DNA from: CADEED01 sp963711635 | GTDB taxonomy: Bacteria; Pseudomonadota; Gammaproteobacteria; Steroidobacterales; Steroidobacteraceae | Length of the DNA: 64,000 nucleotides | Direction of reading: 5' to 3' | Assembly: GCA_963711635.1 (NCBI GenBank) | Contig: CAVQEZ010000005.1 | Location: forward strand, 620,001-684,000 | In this document: one piece after another, positions 34,732-43,802 of the stretch | How the letters are laid out: each line of letters opens with the position of its first letter | Numbering within the stretch: the first letter of the stretch is position 1 | Made by a program: the position numbers and the translations under genes | The notes under the pieces: generated by a model | The model's input: only the letters and a program-made list of their open reading frames with translations | Database searches by the model: none | What the model was told of the DNA's origin: nothing

Positions 34732-35742
34732 ATGTCCGCGAAGCCCAAGTCCTCGAGCGGCGAAACCGCGGCGCGTCCCATCTACGTCAAGCGCGTCAAG
34801 AAAGTCGCCGGCGGACATCATGGCGGCGCGTGGAAGGTGGCGTACGCGGACTTCGTGACCGCGATGATGGCCTTCTTCCTGGTCATGTGGCTGGTGACCG
34901 CGGTGTCGAAGGACCAGCGCGCGGCCATATTCGACTACTTCAAGAACCCCAGCATGGAGCCGGGCAAGAGCGTGAAGCCCGCGCCGGGACAGATGGGACC
35001 GGGTGGCGCCAGCACCTCGCCCATCAACCTCGGCGGCGGACTCGACGCACCCAAGAGCTCGCAACAGAAGACCGACAGGATCGGCGCCACGGTCATGACT
35101 TCGCCGGCGCCGCCCATCGATCTCAAGAGCGAGGAAGAGAAGGCGGCCGAGGCCGCGGAGCTGCTGAAGCAGCTCGAGCGCAAGCAGCTCGATGCGCTGA
35201 TGCAGGATCTCAAGGAGGCCATCGCCAAGAGCCAGGCGCTGCAGCCTTTCAAGGATCAGCTGCTGCTGGACATCACGCCCGAGGGCCTGCGCATCCAGAT
35301 CGTGGACGCGCAAAACCGGCCGATGTTCGACCGCGGCGGCGCGCGCCTCAAACCGTATACCACTGCCATCCTGCGCGAAGTGACCAGCTACCTGCGCACG
35401 GTGCCGAATCGACTCAGCGTCACGGGGCACACCGATACGACTCCGTACGCGGGCATCTCGGGCTACACGAACTGGGATCTATCCACCGAGCGCGCCAATG
35501 CCGCGCGTCGCACGATGGAGCAGGCCGGCCTGCCTACCGAGCGCGTCTCGCGCGTGGTGGGACTGGCCTCGTCGGTGTTGTTCGACCAGGCGAATCCGCG
35601 CGGCGCCGTGAATCGCCGTATCAGCATCGTGGTGCTGACGCAGCAGGCCGAGCAGGATGCCAACAAGACCGATCTGCCGGCCTCGCAACGCACGGCGGCG
35701 GAGTCCAGCGCGAGCGACGCAGCCATCTCCGCACAGCTTTAA
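34732..35742 (+). CDS. motB: Flagellar motor stator protein MotB
   Basis: The ATG at 34732 gives 336 residues (an in-frame TTG lies two codons earlier). GGAWKVAYADFVTAMMAFFL contains the single membrane helix with the proton-binding Asp (YADF). A long periplasmic linker with plug follows, then the OmpA-like peptidoglycan-binding domain (NRLSVTGHTDTTPYAG, DLSTERANAARRTMEQAG, NRRISIVVL). It anchors the stator to the cell wall. Confidence 0.95.
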   Translation: MSAKPKSSSGETAARPIYVKRVKKVAGGHHGGAWKVAYADFVTAMMAFFLVMWLVTAVSKDQRAAIFDYFKNPSMEPGKSVKPAPGQMGPGGASTSPINLGGGLDAPKSSQQKTDRIGATVMTSPAPPIDLKSEEEKAAEAAELLKQLERKQLDALMQDLKEAIAKSQALQPFKDQLLLDITPEGLRIQIVDAQNRPMFDRGGARLKPYTTAILREVTSYLRTVPNRLSVTGHTDTTPYAGISGYTNWDLSTERANAARRTMEQAGLPTERVSRVVGLASSVLFDQANPRGAVNRRISIVVLTQQAEQDANKTDLPASQRTAAESSASDAAISAQL

Positions 35743-35803
35743 GCAAAGGTTCAGGGAACCGCCAATACCTTTCCGAGTCGAATCGGCCGGCAAGGGAGCA
35801 ACA

Positions 35804-36979
35804 ATGACGAACCGAAGACGATGGCCCGCGCTGCTGTTAGCCGGTGCGCTGGCATCCTGCGGCGGTGGTGGCGACGGCAGTGGACCCGCGCCTCTCCCCA
35901 CGACCACAGCTCCTGCCGCCGGAACCCTCGGTGATGGCAGGCTGAACGATCTCCTGGAATGGGCGCGCGCCTCGCAGAATGCTCCGGCCCTGGCCGCCAT
36001 AGTCATCCGTCACGGGCAGGTGGTCGAGCGCGGCGCCGTGGGTTTGCGCTCCGCCGATTCCAGCGTGCGCGTCACCACCGCCGATCAATGGCACATCGGT
36101 TCCATCACCAAGTCCATGACCTCGACGCTGGCCGCGCTGATGGTCGAGGATGGATTGATCACGTGGGACACCCGCCCGATCGACGTCTGGCCGCAGATGG
36201 CCGGCCGGATTCACTCCGGATTTCGTAACGTCACGCTGCGGCAATTGCTGTCGCACAGTTCGGGCATGAAGCGCGACGACGAGTTCGGCCCCGCGGCGGA
36301 CAACGCCTCCGGCACGCTCATGCAGAAACGCCTCGCCTGGGCCGAAGAACTGCTGTCGCAATCCCCGGAGTTCACGGCCGGCACGTTTTCATATTCAAAC
36401 GTCGGCTACATGGTCGCCGGCGCCATGCTCGAAACGCGCGCGCAGGCTCCCTACGAGATGCTGCTCACGAACCGCGTGTTCGCACCGCTCGGCATGACGC
36501 ACGCCGGCTTCGGAGCGCCGGGGACGGCCGGCGCGCTCGACCAGCCGCTGGGGCATTTCAGCCGCTCGTCGGGCTTCGACCCGGTGCCGGTGGGGCCGGG
36601 CGCTGACAATCCGCTGGCGATGGGGCCGGCGGGCAGGGTCCATGTGACGTTGGATGATTTCGCCGCGTACCTGCAGGCGCACCTGGCCGGTGAGCAGGGA
36701 ATGCCGGGCTTACTAACTACTGATTCCTTCCGCACGCTGCACACGGCAGTCACGAGTTCCTACGCCCTGGGCTGGGAAGTGGTGCCGACGTTCGCCGGTC
36801 TCAACGCCAGTGGTTTCGGTCACAACGGCAGCAACCTGCGCTGGTTCGCGGTAGCGTGGTTTTCGCCCGCCGCCGATGCAGGCGTGTTCATCGCTACGAA
36901 TGGCGGCGGCGAACGCGGCAACGCCGCGATGACCGCGCTCGATCAGCTGCTGCGGGCACGCATCGTCGCGAGTCCGTAA
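35804..36979 (+). CDS. Serine beta-lactamase-fold lipoprotein (class C/esterase-like)
   Basis: I start at 35804, after AAGGGAGCAACA. The 391-residue product has a lipoprotein signal (LLLAGALASCGGGG; LASC lipobox). Active-site motifs of the beta-lactamase/DD-peptidase fold are present: SITK (SxxK) in WHIGSITKSMTSTLAALM, YSN (YxN) in FSYSNVGYMVAGAM, and GHNGSN (HxG) near the end. Relatives include AmpC, EstB-type esterases and DD-peptidases, so the substrate may be peptidoglycan, a beta-lactam or an ester; this cannot be decided here. Confidence 0.85.
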   Translation: MTNRRRWPALLLAGALASCGGGGDGSGPAPLPTTTAPAAGTLGDGRLNDLLEWARASQNAPALAAIVIRHGQVVERGAVGLRSADSSVRVTTADQWHIGSITKSMTSTLAALMVEDGLITWDTRPIDVWPQMAGRIHSGFRNVTLRQLLSHSSGMKRDDEFGPAADNASGTLMQKRLAWAEELLSQSPEFTAGTFSYSNVGYMVAGAMLETRAQAPYEMLLTNRVFAPLGMTHAGFGAPGTAGALDQPLGHFSRSSGFDPVPVGPGADNPLAMGPAGRVHVTLDDFAAYLQAHLAGEQGMPGLLTTDSFRTLHTAVTSSYALGWEVVPTFAGLNASGFGHNGSNLRWFAVAWFSPAADAGVFIATNGGGERGNAAMTALDQLLRARIVASP

Positions 36980-37000
36980 GTCGCTCCAATCCCAGAAGGG

Positions 37001-37453
37001 TCAATGCGCCGCGGCGGCCAGCAGAGACTCCGGGTACACCGGCTTTTCGACGAAGTCGCCGCGCAGGATGCGCAGCGCGAGGATTTCCTGCTGGATCTCG
37101 GCGGCGGTGCGAACTCCCAGCCTGCGCAGCAGCGGCAGCGGCGGGCACCAACCCTGCAATGCATGCTGGAGTAGAAAGCCGGCGACCGCGAACGGCAAGA
37201 TGAGGAAGCGTCGATCGGCGACCACGCCCAAGGTGAGACCGACCAGTGCAACCGAGGCCGCGTTGGCCTCGAGTGTCCGTTCGATATCCCACTCGCGTTC
37301 GAGCTCGCGGATGCGTTCCGATAGCGTGTTGTCGCTTGCGCCCAGGTAACGCGCGACGTCGTGCAGGGTTCGCGCCTGGATGCGGTGATTCTCGCGCGCG
37401 CGCGTATGCGCGGGCACGCGCTCTTCAGTGGCGGGGAGGAGATGCGAGTTCAT
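37001..37453 (-). CDS. YgaP-like transmembrane protein (DUF2892)
   Basis: The 150-residue protein has a helical N-terminal half (VARYLGASDNTLSERIRELE) and a C-terminal DUF2892 domain with two membrane helices (SVALVGLTLGVVADRRFLIL; FAVAGFLLQHALQGWCPPLP) followed by LLRRLGVRTAAEIQQE. The GWCPP motif is the family mark. In YgaP this part anchors a rhodanese domain, which is absent here. Role unknown. Confidence 0.75.
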   Translation of the reverse strand: MNSHLLPATEERVPAHTRARENHRIQARTLHDVARYLGASDNTLSERIRELEREWDIERTLEANAASVALVGLTLGVVADRRFLILPFAVAGFLLQHALQGWCPPLPLLRRLGVRTAAEIQQEILALRILRGDFVEKPVYPESLLAAAAH

Positions 37454-37549
37454 GCCGTCATTCTCGCGGACGCCCGTGCGCTGCCACTGTCGGCAGGGCG
37501 CCGCGCAGGATGTAGGCAGGCGCCAGCCTGCGCCTTCAAAGAAAGGTCG

Positions 37550-38683
37550 TCAGGCGTCGGGCAGGCTGAAATAGAACGTGGCGCCCTGGTCCTGGGCGCC
37601 GTCCACCCAGACCTTGCCCCCGTGGCGTTCGACGATCCGACGCACGATCGAAAGGCCCACGCCCGTGCCCTCGAATTGATCGGCCGAATGCAGGCGCTGG
37701 AACACGCCAAACAACTTGTTCATGTACTTCATGTTGAAGCCCACGCCGTTGTCCCTGACGAAGCACACCAACGTCGTGCCATCCTTGCGGTATCCGATCT
37801 CGATGCGCGCCTGCGCGCGCTCGCGCGTGAACTTGATGGCATTCGAAATGAGGTTGACGAACACCTGCTGCAACAGGCCCGGATCGACCTGCCAGGTGGG
37901 AAAATCGGCGATCACGAATTCGATGTTGCGGCCGGCGCGCTCGCTCACCATGCCGTCGACCACCCGCTGCACGAGCTCGCTGAAGCGCACCGGCTGGCGG
38001 TGCAGGGCCTGCCGGTTCAGCTGTGACAGCCGCAGCAGGTCGGTGATCAGGCGGTCCATGTGCGCCGCACCGGCATTGACGTTCTGGAGCAGGCGCCGTC
38101 CTTCGTCGTTCAGCTTGGTCACGTGCTCGGAGAGCAGGGCCTGCGTGAAGGCCGACACGGCCCGCAAAGGCGCGCGCAAGTCATGCGAAACGGAGTATGA
38201 AAAGGCCTCCAGCTCGCGGTTGGCGATCTTCAGCTCTTCGGTTCGATCGCGGACGTTTTCTTCCAATCGCTTCTTTTCGATGCGCAGCTGCCGCACGGCC
38301 AGGGCGCGTTCCAGCACGGGAAGAGCGGTGGCGAGCTTGATGGGTTTCTGGATGTAGTCGAGTGCGCCGGCCTTCATGGCGGCGACCGCGGTTTCGAGCG
38401 CGCCATGGCCGGTCATGATGACCGCCACCAGCGTCGGGTCGACCAGCTGCGCCGACTTCATGAGATCGATTCCATTGGTGCCGGGCATCTGCAGGTCGGC
38501 CAGCAGCAGGTCGAAACTGCGCTCGCGCATTGCGGCGAGTGCGTCGGAAGCAGAGGTATAGCCGTAGGTTTGATAGCCCTCGTACTCGAGCGTGTCGCAG
38601 AGCGCGCGCATCGACGCCGGCTCGTCATCGACGATGAGCAGGCTGAGCTTGCGCGCAGGCTCGACGGCAGTATGGGTGTTCAC
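37550..38683 (-). CDS. Receiver-histidine kinase fusion
   Basis: The 377-residue soluble protein has a receiver domain at about 12-130 (LSLLIVDDEPASMRALCDTL, Asp in FDLLLADLQMPGTNG), a coiled coil, HisKA with FSYSVSHDLRAPLRAVSAF (His about 177), and HATPase with NLISNAIKF, DNGVGFNMKYMNKLF and GTGVGLSIVRRIVERHGG. It is of the phytochrome/Cph1-like HisKA subtype with an input receiver, so it is driven by another kinase. No partner is adjacent. Confidence 0.9.
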   Translation of the reverse strand: MNTHTAVEPARKLSLLIVDDEPASMRALCDTLEYEGYQTYGYTSASDALAAMRERSFDLLLADLQMPGTNGIDLMKSAQLVDPTLVAVIMTGHGALETAVAAMKAGALDYIQKPIKLATALPVLERALAVRQLRIEKKRLEENVRDRTEELKIANRELEAFSYSVSHDLRAPLRAVSAFTQALLSEHVTKLNDEGRRLLQNVNAGAAHMDRLITDLLRLSQLNRQALHRQPVRFSELVQRVVDGMVSERAGRNIEFVIADFPTWQVDPGLLQQVFVNLISNAIKFTRERAQARIEIGYRKDGTTLVCFVRDNGVGFNMKYMNKLFGVFQRLHSADQFEGTGVGLSIVRRIVERHGGKVWVDGAQDQGATFYFSLPDA

Positions 38684-39014
38684 GATGGAGCAGCGGACTC
38701 CGCGGGGCTACATAACCTGTGGCGTAGTGTCAGCCCGCCAGGGGCAAAGGGCCAAATGCCTAGGGCAGACCCTCAGACTGAGGCGTAAGAAAAATCTGAC
38801 ACAATTTCGCTGCGAATTATCAAGCCTGAAACCTAGCTACTCGATACGCTGTTGTACGCGTATGCGCAGTGGATCACACGGCGCTGACGCGAGCTGGAAT
38901 ATTTTGCTCATCTGTGCGGCGGTCGGGGGACATGTGCCGTCGCGGGGAATGCGAAGCGTTGGCAGACCTGGTCATAAGGGAGACCAGGCCGGCTGACTGC
39001 GGGGATGCAAAAAA
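38684..39014. other. 331-base intergenic region between divergent signalling genes
   Basis: No gene is seen here; short ORFs on both strands lack family features. The region must hold promoters for both flanking genes but I find no convincing -35/-10 pair. It contains one inverted repeat, CCTGGTC-ATAAGGGA-GACCAGG (38967-38988), 26 bases before the EAL-protein start, which could be an operator or a leader hairpin, and a smaller one, CCTCAGACTGAGG, near 38769. Confidence 0.5.
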
Positions 39015-41666
39015 ATGCAGCCGGTCAGACTGGTTTTAGTGGAAGACGTGCCGACCGAGGCGGAGATCGCGGTCAGGCAACTCGAGGCAGGCGGTTTCTA
39101 CTGCACATGGAAGCGCGTGGATACGGAGGCTGTGCTCCGGCGTGCGCTCATTGAAACCCGCCCCGACCTGATCCTTTCCGATTTCACGCTGCCCGGGTTC
39201 GACGGCATCACGGCCTTGGAGATCGCGCAGGAGCTGGCGCCCGACACACCTTTCATCTTCCTCTCCGGCACCATCGGCGAGGAGCGCGCCATCGATGCAC
39301 TGCAGCGCGGGGCCTATGACTACGTGCTGAAGACCAACATGGCGCGGCTGGCACCGGCCGTGCGCCGGGCGCTCAACGAGGCGGCCATCCGCCGCGCGCG
39401 CGTGGGTCTGGAACAGCAGTTGCGCGACATCGTCGTGACTTCGCAGGACTGGATCTGGGAGCACGATCGCGACGGCAAATTCAGCTTCTGCAGCGATTCG
39501 GTGCGCTCCATCCTGGGCTACGCGCCGGAGGACATGCTCGGCACCAACGCCTCGCAGTACGTGCATCCCGAAGACCTGGCGGCGCTGGACTTCGCCATGC
39601 ACACGCTCGGTTCCACGCAGCGCACCGCCAGCAATCTGCAGGCCCGCTGGCGGCACCGCAATGGCAGCTACCGCTGGCTGGAACGCAACATGCTGGTGTT
39701 GTTAGGCGAGGACGGGCGCGTCACCGGTTTCCGCGGCAGCGATCGCGATTTCACCGAACGGCGCCGGCAGGAGAAGCACATCAGCCGCCTGACGCGCGTG
39801 CTGAAGATGCTTTCCGGCGTCAACGGCGCCATGTTGCGCATTCGGCAGCGCCGCGAAATCCTGGTCGAGGCCTGCCGGCTGGCCACCTCGGTGGGTGGCT
39901 ATGCCAGCGCCATGGTGGCGTTGATCGAGCCGGGTACGCGCACGGCGCGGCCCGCCGCCTGGTCGGGCAACTTCGATGCGCAGCTCGCCACGCAGCTCAC
40001 ATTCACGATTGCTGATTCGGCATCCGACGACACGAGCATCACCGGCCGCGTGCTGCGAACCGGCACATCGCTGGTCTGCAACGACGTGCAGAACATGCCG
40101 ATTCCGCTGGCGGCGCGCGCCACGCTCATGGACCTGGGATTCCGCAGCATCGTCGCGTTCCCGCTGCTGGTGGACCGCACGCCGGTGGGCGCGTTCCTGC
40201 TCACGTCCTACGATGCCGGCGCCGTCGGCGATGAAGAACTGCGCATGCTGCGCGAGCTGGTGGCCAATCTGTCCTTCGCGTTGCAGTACCTGCACAAGGA
40301 AGACGAGATCCGCTTCCTTTCTTATTACGACCCGCTGACCGGACTGGCCAAGCGCAGTCTGTTCTGCGATCGGCTGGTGCGCACGCTGGAGCCGCGCATC
40401 GGCCGGCGCGGTACGCCCGCCGTGGCCGTGCTCGATATCGAACACCTGTCCACCATCAACGACTCCTTCGGGCGGCACGCCGGCGACCTGCTGTTGCAGC
40501 AGGTGTCGGACCGGCTCAAGCGTCACTGCGATTCCACCGATCGCCTGGCGCATTTCGGCGCCGGCACCTTCGGCGTCATCATGGAAGCCGACGGCGACGA
40601 GGACGAGGCCGTGCACTGGATGCAGGAGCAGGTCATCGAGGTGTTCCGCACACCCTTCAACGTGGATGGCCGTGGCATCCCGGTGGACGTGAAGTGCGGC
40701 TTCGCGCGTTATCCCGACAATGGCAATGACGCCAACGCGCTGGTGCAGAACGCCGAGGCGGCGCTGCGCAGTGCCAAGAGCACCGGCGAGAAGTACCTGC
40801 CGCACCGGCTGGAGTGGTCTTCCGCGGTGGTGTCGCGCATGACCATGGAACATCGCCTGCGCGGTGCCGTGGAACGCCAGGAATTCGAGCTGCACTATCA
40901 ACCCAAGATCGACGTGCGCAGCCTGCAGATACGCGGCCTCGAGGCACTGGTGCGCTGGCGCGATCCGGAAGTCGGCATGGTGATGCCGGGTGTGTTCCTG
41001 CCATTGATGGAATCGACCGGCCTCATCGTGCCGCTCGGCGACTGGATCCTGCGCCAGGCGGCAAACGATCTGCGGCGCTGGCAGGGCGCGGGCCTGGTGC
41101 CCGGCCGTATCGCCGTGAACATCTCACCGGTGCAGTTGCGCCGGCGCACTTTCGCCGATCACCTGCTGGACCTGGTGGGCGATTGGCGCAGCGAGAACCT
41201 GGGCATCGACATCGAAATCACCGAGGGCGTGCTGATCGACGATGTGAGCTCGGCGGTTTCTCAATTGAGGATGTTGCGCCGGTCCGGTGTTCGCGTGGCC
41301 ATCGATGATTTCGGCACGGGTTACTCCTCGCTGAGCCGGCTCGCCGAGCTGCCGGTGGACATGCTGAAGATCGATCGCAGCTTCGTCGGGCAGCTGACCT
41401 CGAGCGGTACCGGGCGCACCGTGGCCGAGACCATCATCGCGCTCGGCAAGGCCTTCAACATGACCACACTCGCCGAAGGCGTGGAGACGCGCGAGCAGTT
41501 CGACATGCTCGAACATCTGGGTTGCGATCAGTCACAGGGCTATCTGCACAGCCGCCCACAGTCCGCCGCCGACATTGAACCGCTGCTGAAGAGCGGCTTC
41601 GCCGGCACGTTGCAGAAAAGTAATCTGGCGAGCCTGGACAGAACGGGGACCGACCGCGGTGGTTGA
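39015..41666 (+). CDS. Response regulator with PAS, GAF, degenerate GGDEF and EAL domains
   Basis: The 883-residue protein has a receiver (about 3-125; Asp in LILSDFTLPGFDG), PAS (about 140-260), GAF (about 275-430), GGDEF (about 440-600) and EAL (about 615-870) domains. The GGDEF signature reads GAGTF (AHFGAGTFGVIMEA), so cyclase activity is probably lost. The EAL domain keeps the catalytic residues: EALVRW, NISPVQL, EITEGVL, DDFGTGYSSLSRL, LKIDRSFV and EGVETREQ. It should be a c-di-GMP phosphodiesterase controlled by phosphorylation and by small-molecule input. It stands alone, divergent from the receiver-kinase. Confidence 0.92.
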   Translation: MQPVRLVLVEDVPTEAEIAVRQLEAGGFYCTWKRVDTEAVLRRALIETRPDLILSDFTLPGFDGITALEIAQELAPDTPFIFLSGTIGEERAIDALQRGAYDYVLKTNMARLAPAVRRALNEAAIRRARVGLEQQLRDIVVTSQDWIWEHDRDGKFSFCSDSVRSILGYAPEDMLGTNASQYVHPEDLAALDFAMHTLGSTQRTASNLQARWRHRNGSYRWLERNMLVLLGEDGRVTGFRGSDRDFTERRRQEKHISRLTRVLKMLSGVNGAMLRIRQRREILVEACRLATSVGGYASAMVALIEPGTRTARPAAWSGNFDAQLATQLTFTIADSASDDTSITGRVLRTGTSLVCNDVQNMPIPLAARATLMDLGFRSIVAFPLLVDRTPVGAFLLTSYDAGAVGDEELRMLRELVANLSFALQYLHKEDEIRFLSYYDPLTGLAKRSLFCDRLVRTLEPRIGRRGTPAVAVLDIEHLSTINDSFGRHAGDLLLQQVSDRLKRHCDSTDRLAHFGAGTFGVIMEADGDEDEAVHWMQEQVIEVFRTPFNVDGRGIPVDVKCGFARYPDNGNDANALVQNAEAALRSAKSTGEKYLPHRLEWSSAVVSRMTMEHRLRGAVERQEFELHYQPKIDVRSLQIRGLEALVRWRDPEVGMVMPGVFLPLMESTGLIVPLGDWILRQAANDLRRWQGAGLVPGRIAVNISPVQLRRRTFADHLLDLVGDWRSENLGIDIEITEGVLIDDVSSAVSQLRMLRRSGVRVAIDDFGTGYSSLSRLAELPVDMLKIDRSFVGQLTSSGTGRTVAETIIALGKAFNMTTLAEGVETREQFDMLEHLGCDQSQGYLHSRPQSAADIEPLLKSGFAGTLQKSNLASLDRTGTDRGG

Positions 41667-41719
41667 CAGCCACCGATAACTTTATTGGGGAACGCTTTAT
41701 CCCCGTCTGATCTAAACTG

Positions 41720-43094
41720 GTGACGCGCCTATCACCGGAAGTTCCTTTGCTCAAACAACTCACCCGTGCACGCCTCCTGTGGCTGATCGCAATCTTTCTC
41801 GTCCTGCTGTTCGTTCTCTATCGCTGCACGGCCGGCGGCGAGGACGCGCCTGACTACCAGACCTCGCTGGTCGAGAAGACCAACGTCGTCTCGCGCGTCA
41901 GCACCTCGGGCAGCCTGCAGGCCGTGGTCACGGTCGATGTGGGCAGCCAGGTTTCCGGCCGTGTCCAGGAGCTGTACGCGGATTTCAATTCCAAGGTGAA
42001 GAAGGGCCAGAAGATCGCCAAGATCGATCCCTCGCTATTTCAGGCCGCGGTCGTGCAGGCGGAAGCCAATGTCACGGCGGCTCGCGCCAATGTCACGCGC
42101 CTCGAAGTCACCGCCGAAGATGCCGAAAGACAGGCCAAGCGCGCCTCGGAGGTGTTCGAGCAGAGACTGATTTCCGAAACCGAGCGCGACAACGCCGTCG
42201 CCACCGCGCGTGCGGCGCGCGCTTCGGTGGAGCAGGGCAAGGGCCAGCTGGCGCAAGCCCGCGCCCAACTGGAACAGGCGAGCACCAACCTGCGCTACAC
42301 GGACATCCTGTCGCCGACGGATGGCGTGGTGATCTCGCGCGCCGTCAACGTGGGGCAGACCGTCGCGGCCTCGCTGCAGGCGCCGGTGATCTTCACCATC
42401 GCGCAGGACCTGGCGAAGATGGAGGTGCATACCAATGTCGCCGAGTCCGACATCGGTCGTCTCCAGCCTGGCATGCGCGTCTCGTTCACGGTCGATGCCT
42501 ATCCCGGCCAGCCCTTCCGCGGCTCGATCCGCGATATCCGCAATGCGCCGCAGGTGGTGCAGAACGTGGTCACTTACGATGCCGTCATCGACGTCGAGCA
42601 ACGACGATCTCAAACTCAAACCCGGCATGACGGCCACGGTGAGCGTGGTCACCGATCGGCGCCGCGATGTGCTGGCGATTCCGAACGCCGCGCTGCGCTT
42701 TCGGCCGGAAGTGGCCAGCGGCGGACAAGGTGGCCCGCGCGCCTCGCAGGCGGGTGCGGGCGGAGCCCAGAATCCCGGCGGCGGTGCCGGCGCCGGTGGC
42801 GCGCGCCAGCGCGGCCAGGGTGGCCAGGGAGAGAACAACGGTGGCGGACGGCGCGATCGCGAAGGCGACAACGAGGAGGGCGGCGTGCCCGAAGTGGTCA
42901 AGCGCACGGTCTACGTGCTGGAGGCCGGCAAGCCCACGCCGCGTGAAGTGACCACGGGTATCACCGATGGCCGAGTCACGGAGATCATCGGCGGCGAGCT
43001 CAAGGAAGGCGACGATGTCATCGTGTCGGTCGCCGGCCAGAATCCGAACCAGCAGCAGCGTGGGCAGGGTCAGCGCGGATTCCGGATTCTCTAG
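41720..43094 (+). CDS. MacA/HlyD-type periplasmic adaptor, frame broken by one extra G near 42596
   Basis: The first frame (GTG 41720, or TTG 41747 before LKQLTRARLLW) encodes an N-terminal membrane anchor, the lipoyl half-motif (VDVGSQVSGRVQELYADFNS), an alpha-helical hairpin (about 95-200) and the barrel domain up to VVTYDAVIDV. Skipping one G at 42596 continues as SNDDLKLKPGMTATVSVVTD and DRRRDVLAIPNAALRFRPE to the stop at 43094. Together about 457 residues, a normal MacA-like length, with an inserted Gly/Gln/Arg-rich loop (GGAQNPGGGAGAGGARQRGQ). It bridges the inner-membrane ABC pump to an outer-membrane channel, not encoded here. Confidence 0.88.
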
Positions 43095-43802
43095 ATGGCC
43101 GCGCTGATTCAGCTCCGCAACCTCGCCAAGATCTACCAGTCGGGCGATTCCGAATTCGCGGCGCTGCACGATGTGAATCTCGGCATCGAGCGCGGCGAGT
43201 TCGTGGCCATCACCGGCTCTTCTGGCTCGGGCAAATCCACGTTGATGAATCTGCTCGGCTGCCTGGACTCGCCTTCGCGCGGCAGCTACCTGCTGGCCGA
43301 TCGCGACGTGGCCAAGCTCTCGCGCATCGAGCTGGCCAAGGTCCGCAACGAGTTCATCGGCTTCGTGTTCCAGAACTTCAACCTGCTGTCGCGCACCTCG
43401 GCCGCGGAGAACGTGGAGCTGCCGCTGATCTACGCGCGCGTGCCGCCGGCCGAACGCCACAAGCGCGCCCGCGAGGCGCTGGAGCGCGTGGGCCTGGGGA
43501 ATCGCGCCGGGCATACGCCCGCGCAGCTTTCCGGCGGTCAGCAGCAGCGCGTGGCCATCGCGCGTGCGCTGGTGACGCGGCCGCCGCTGATCCTCGCGGA
43601 CGAGCCCACCGGAAATCTCGATTCGGCTACCAGCGTCGAGATCATGAAACTGCTGACCGAGCTGCAGGCGTCGGGCATGACGATTATTTTCGTCACGCAC
43701 GAGATGGACATCGCGGCCTACGCCGCGCGCAAATTGTTGCTCAAGGACGGCGCGGTGGTCAGCGACCAGCGCCAGCAGCCCTTCCTGGCGGAGGCCTCGT
43801 GA
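43095..43802 (+). CDS. MacB-type ABC transporter ATP-binding protein
   Basis: The 235-residue ATPase has Walker A GSSGSGKSTLMN, Q loop FQNFNLL, ABC signature LSGGQQQRVAIARAL, Walker B LILADEPTGNLDS and the switch His in FVTHEMD. It begins immediately after the adaptor stop and overlaps the permease start by 4 bases (GTGA). It belongs to the LolD/MacB branch, which drives extrusion by mechanotransmission. Substrate unknown. Confidence 0.95.
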   Translation: MAALIQLRNLAKIYQSGDSEFAALHDVNLGIERGEFVAITGSSGSGKSTLMNLLGCLDSPSRGSYLLADRDVAKLSRIELAKVRNEFIGFVFQNFNLLSRTSAAENVELPLIYARVPPAERHKRAREALERVGLGNRAGHTPAQLSGGQQQRVAIARALVTRPPLILADEPTGNLDSATSVEIMKLLTELQASGMTIIFVTHEMDIAAYAARKLLLKDGAVVSDQRQQPFLAEAS

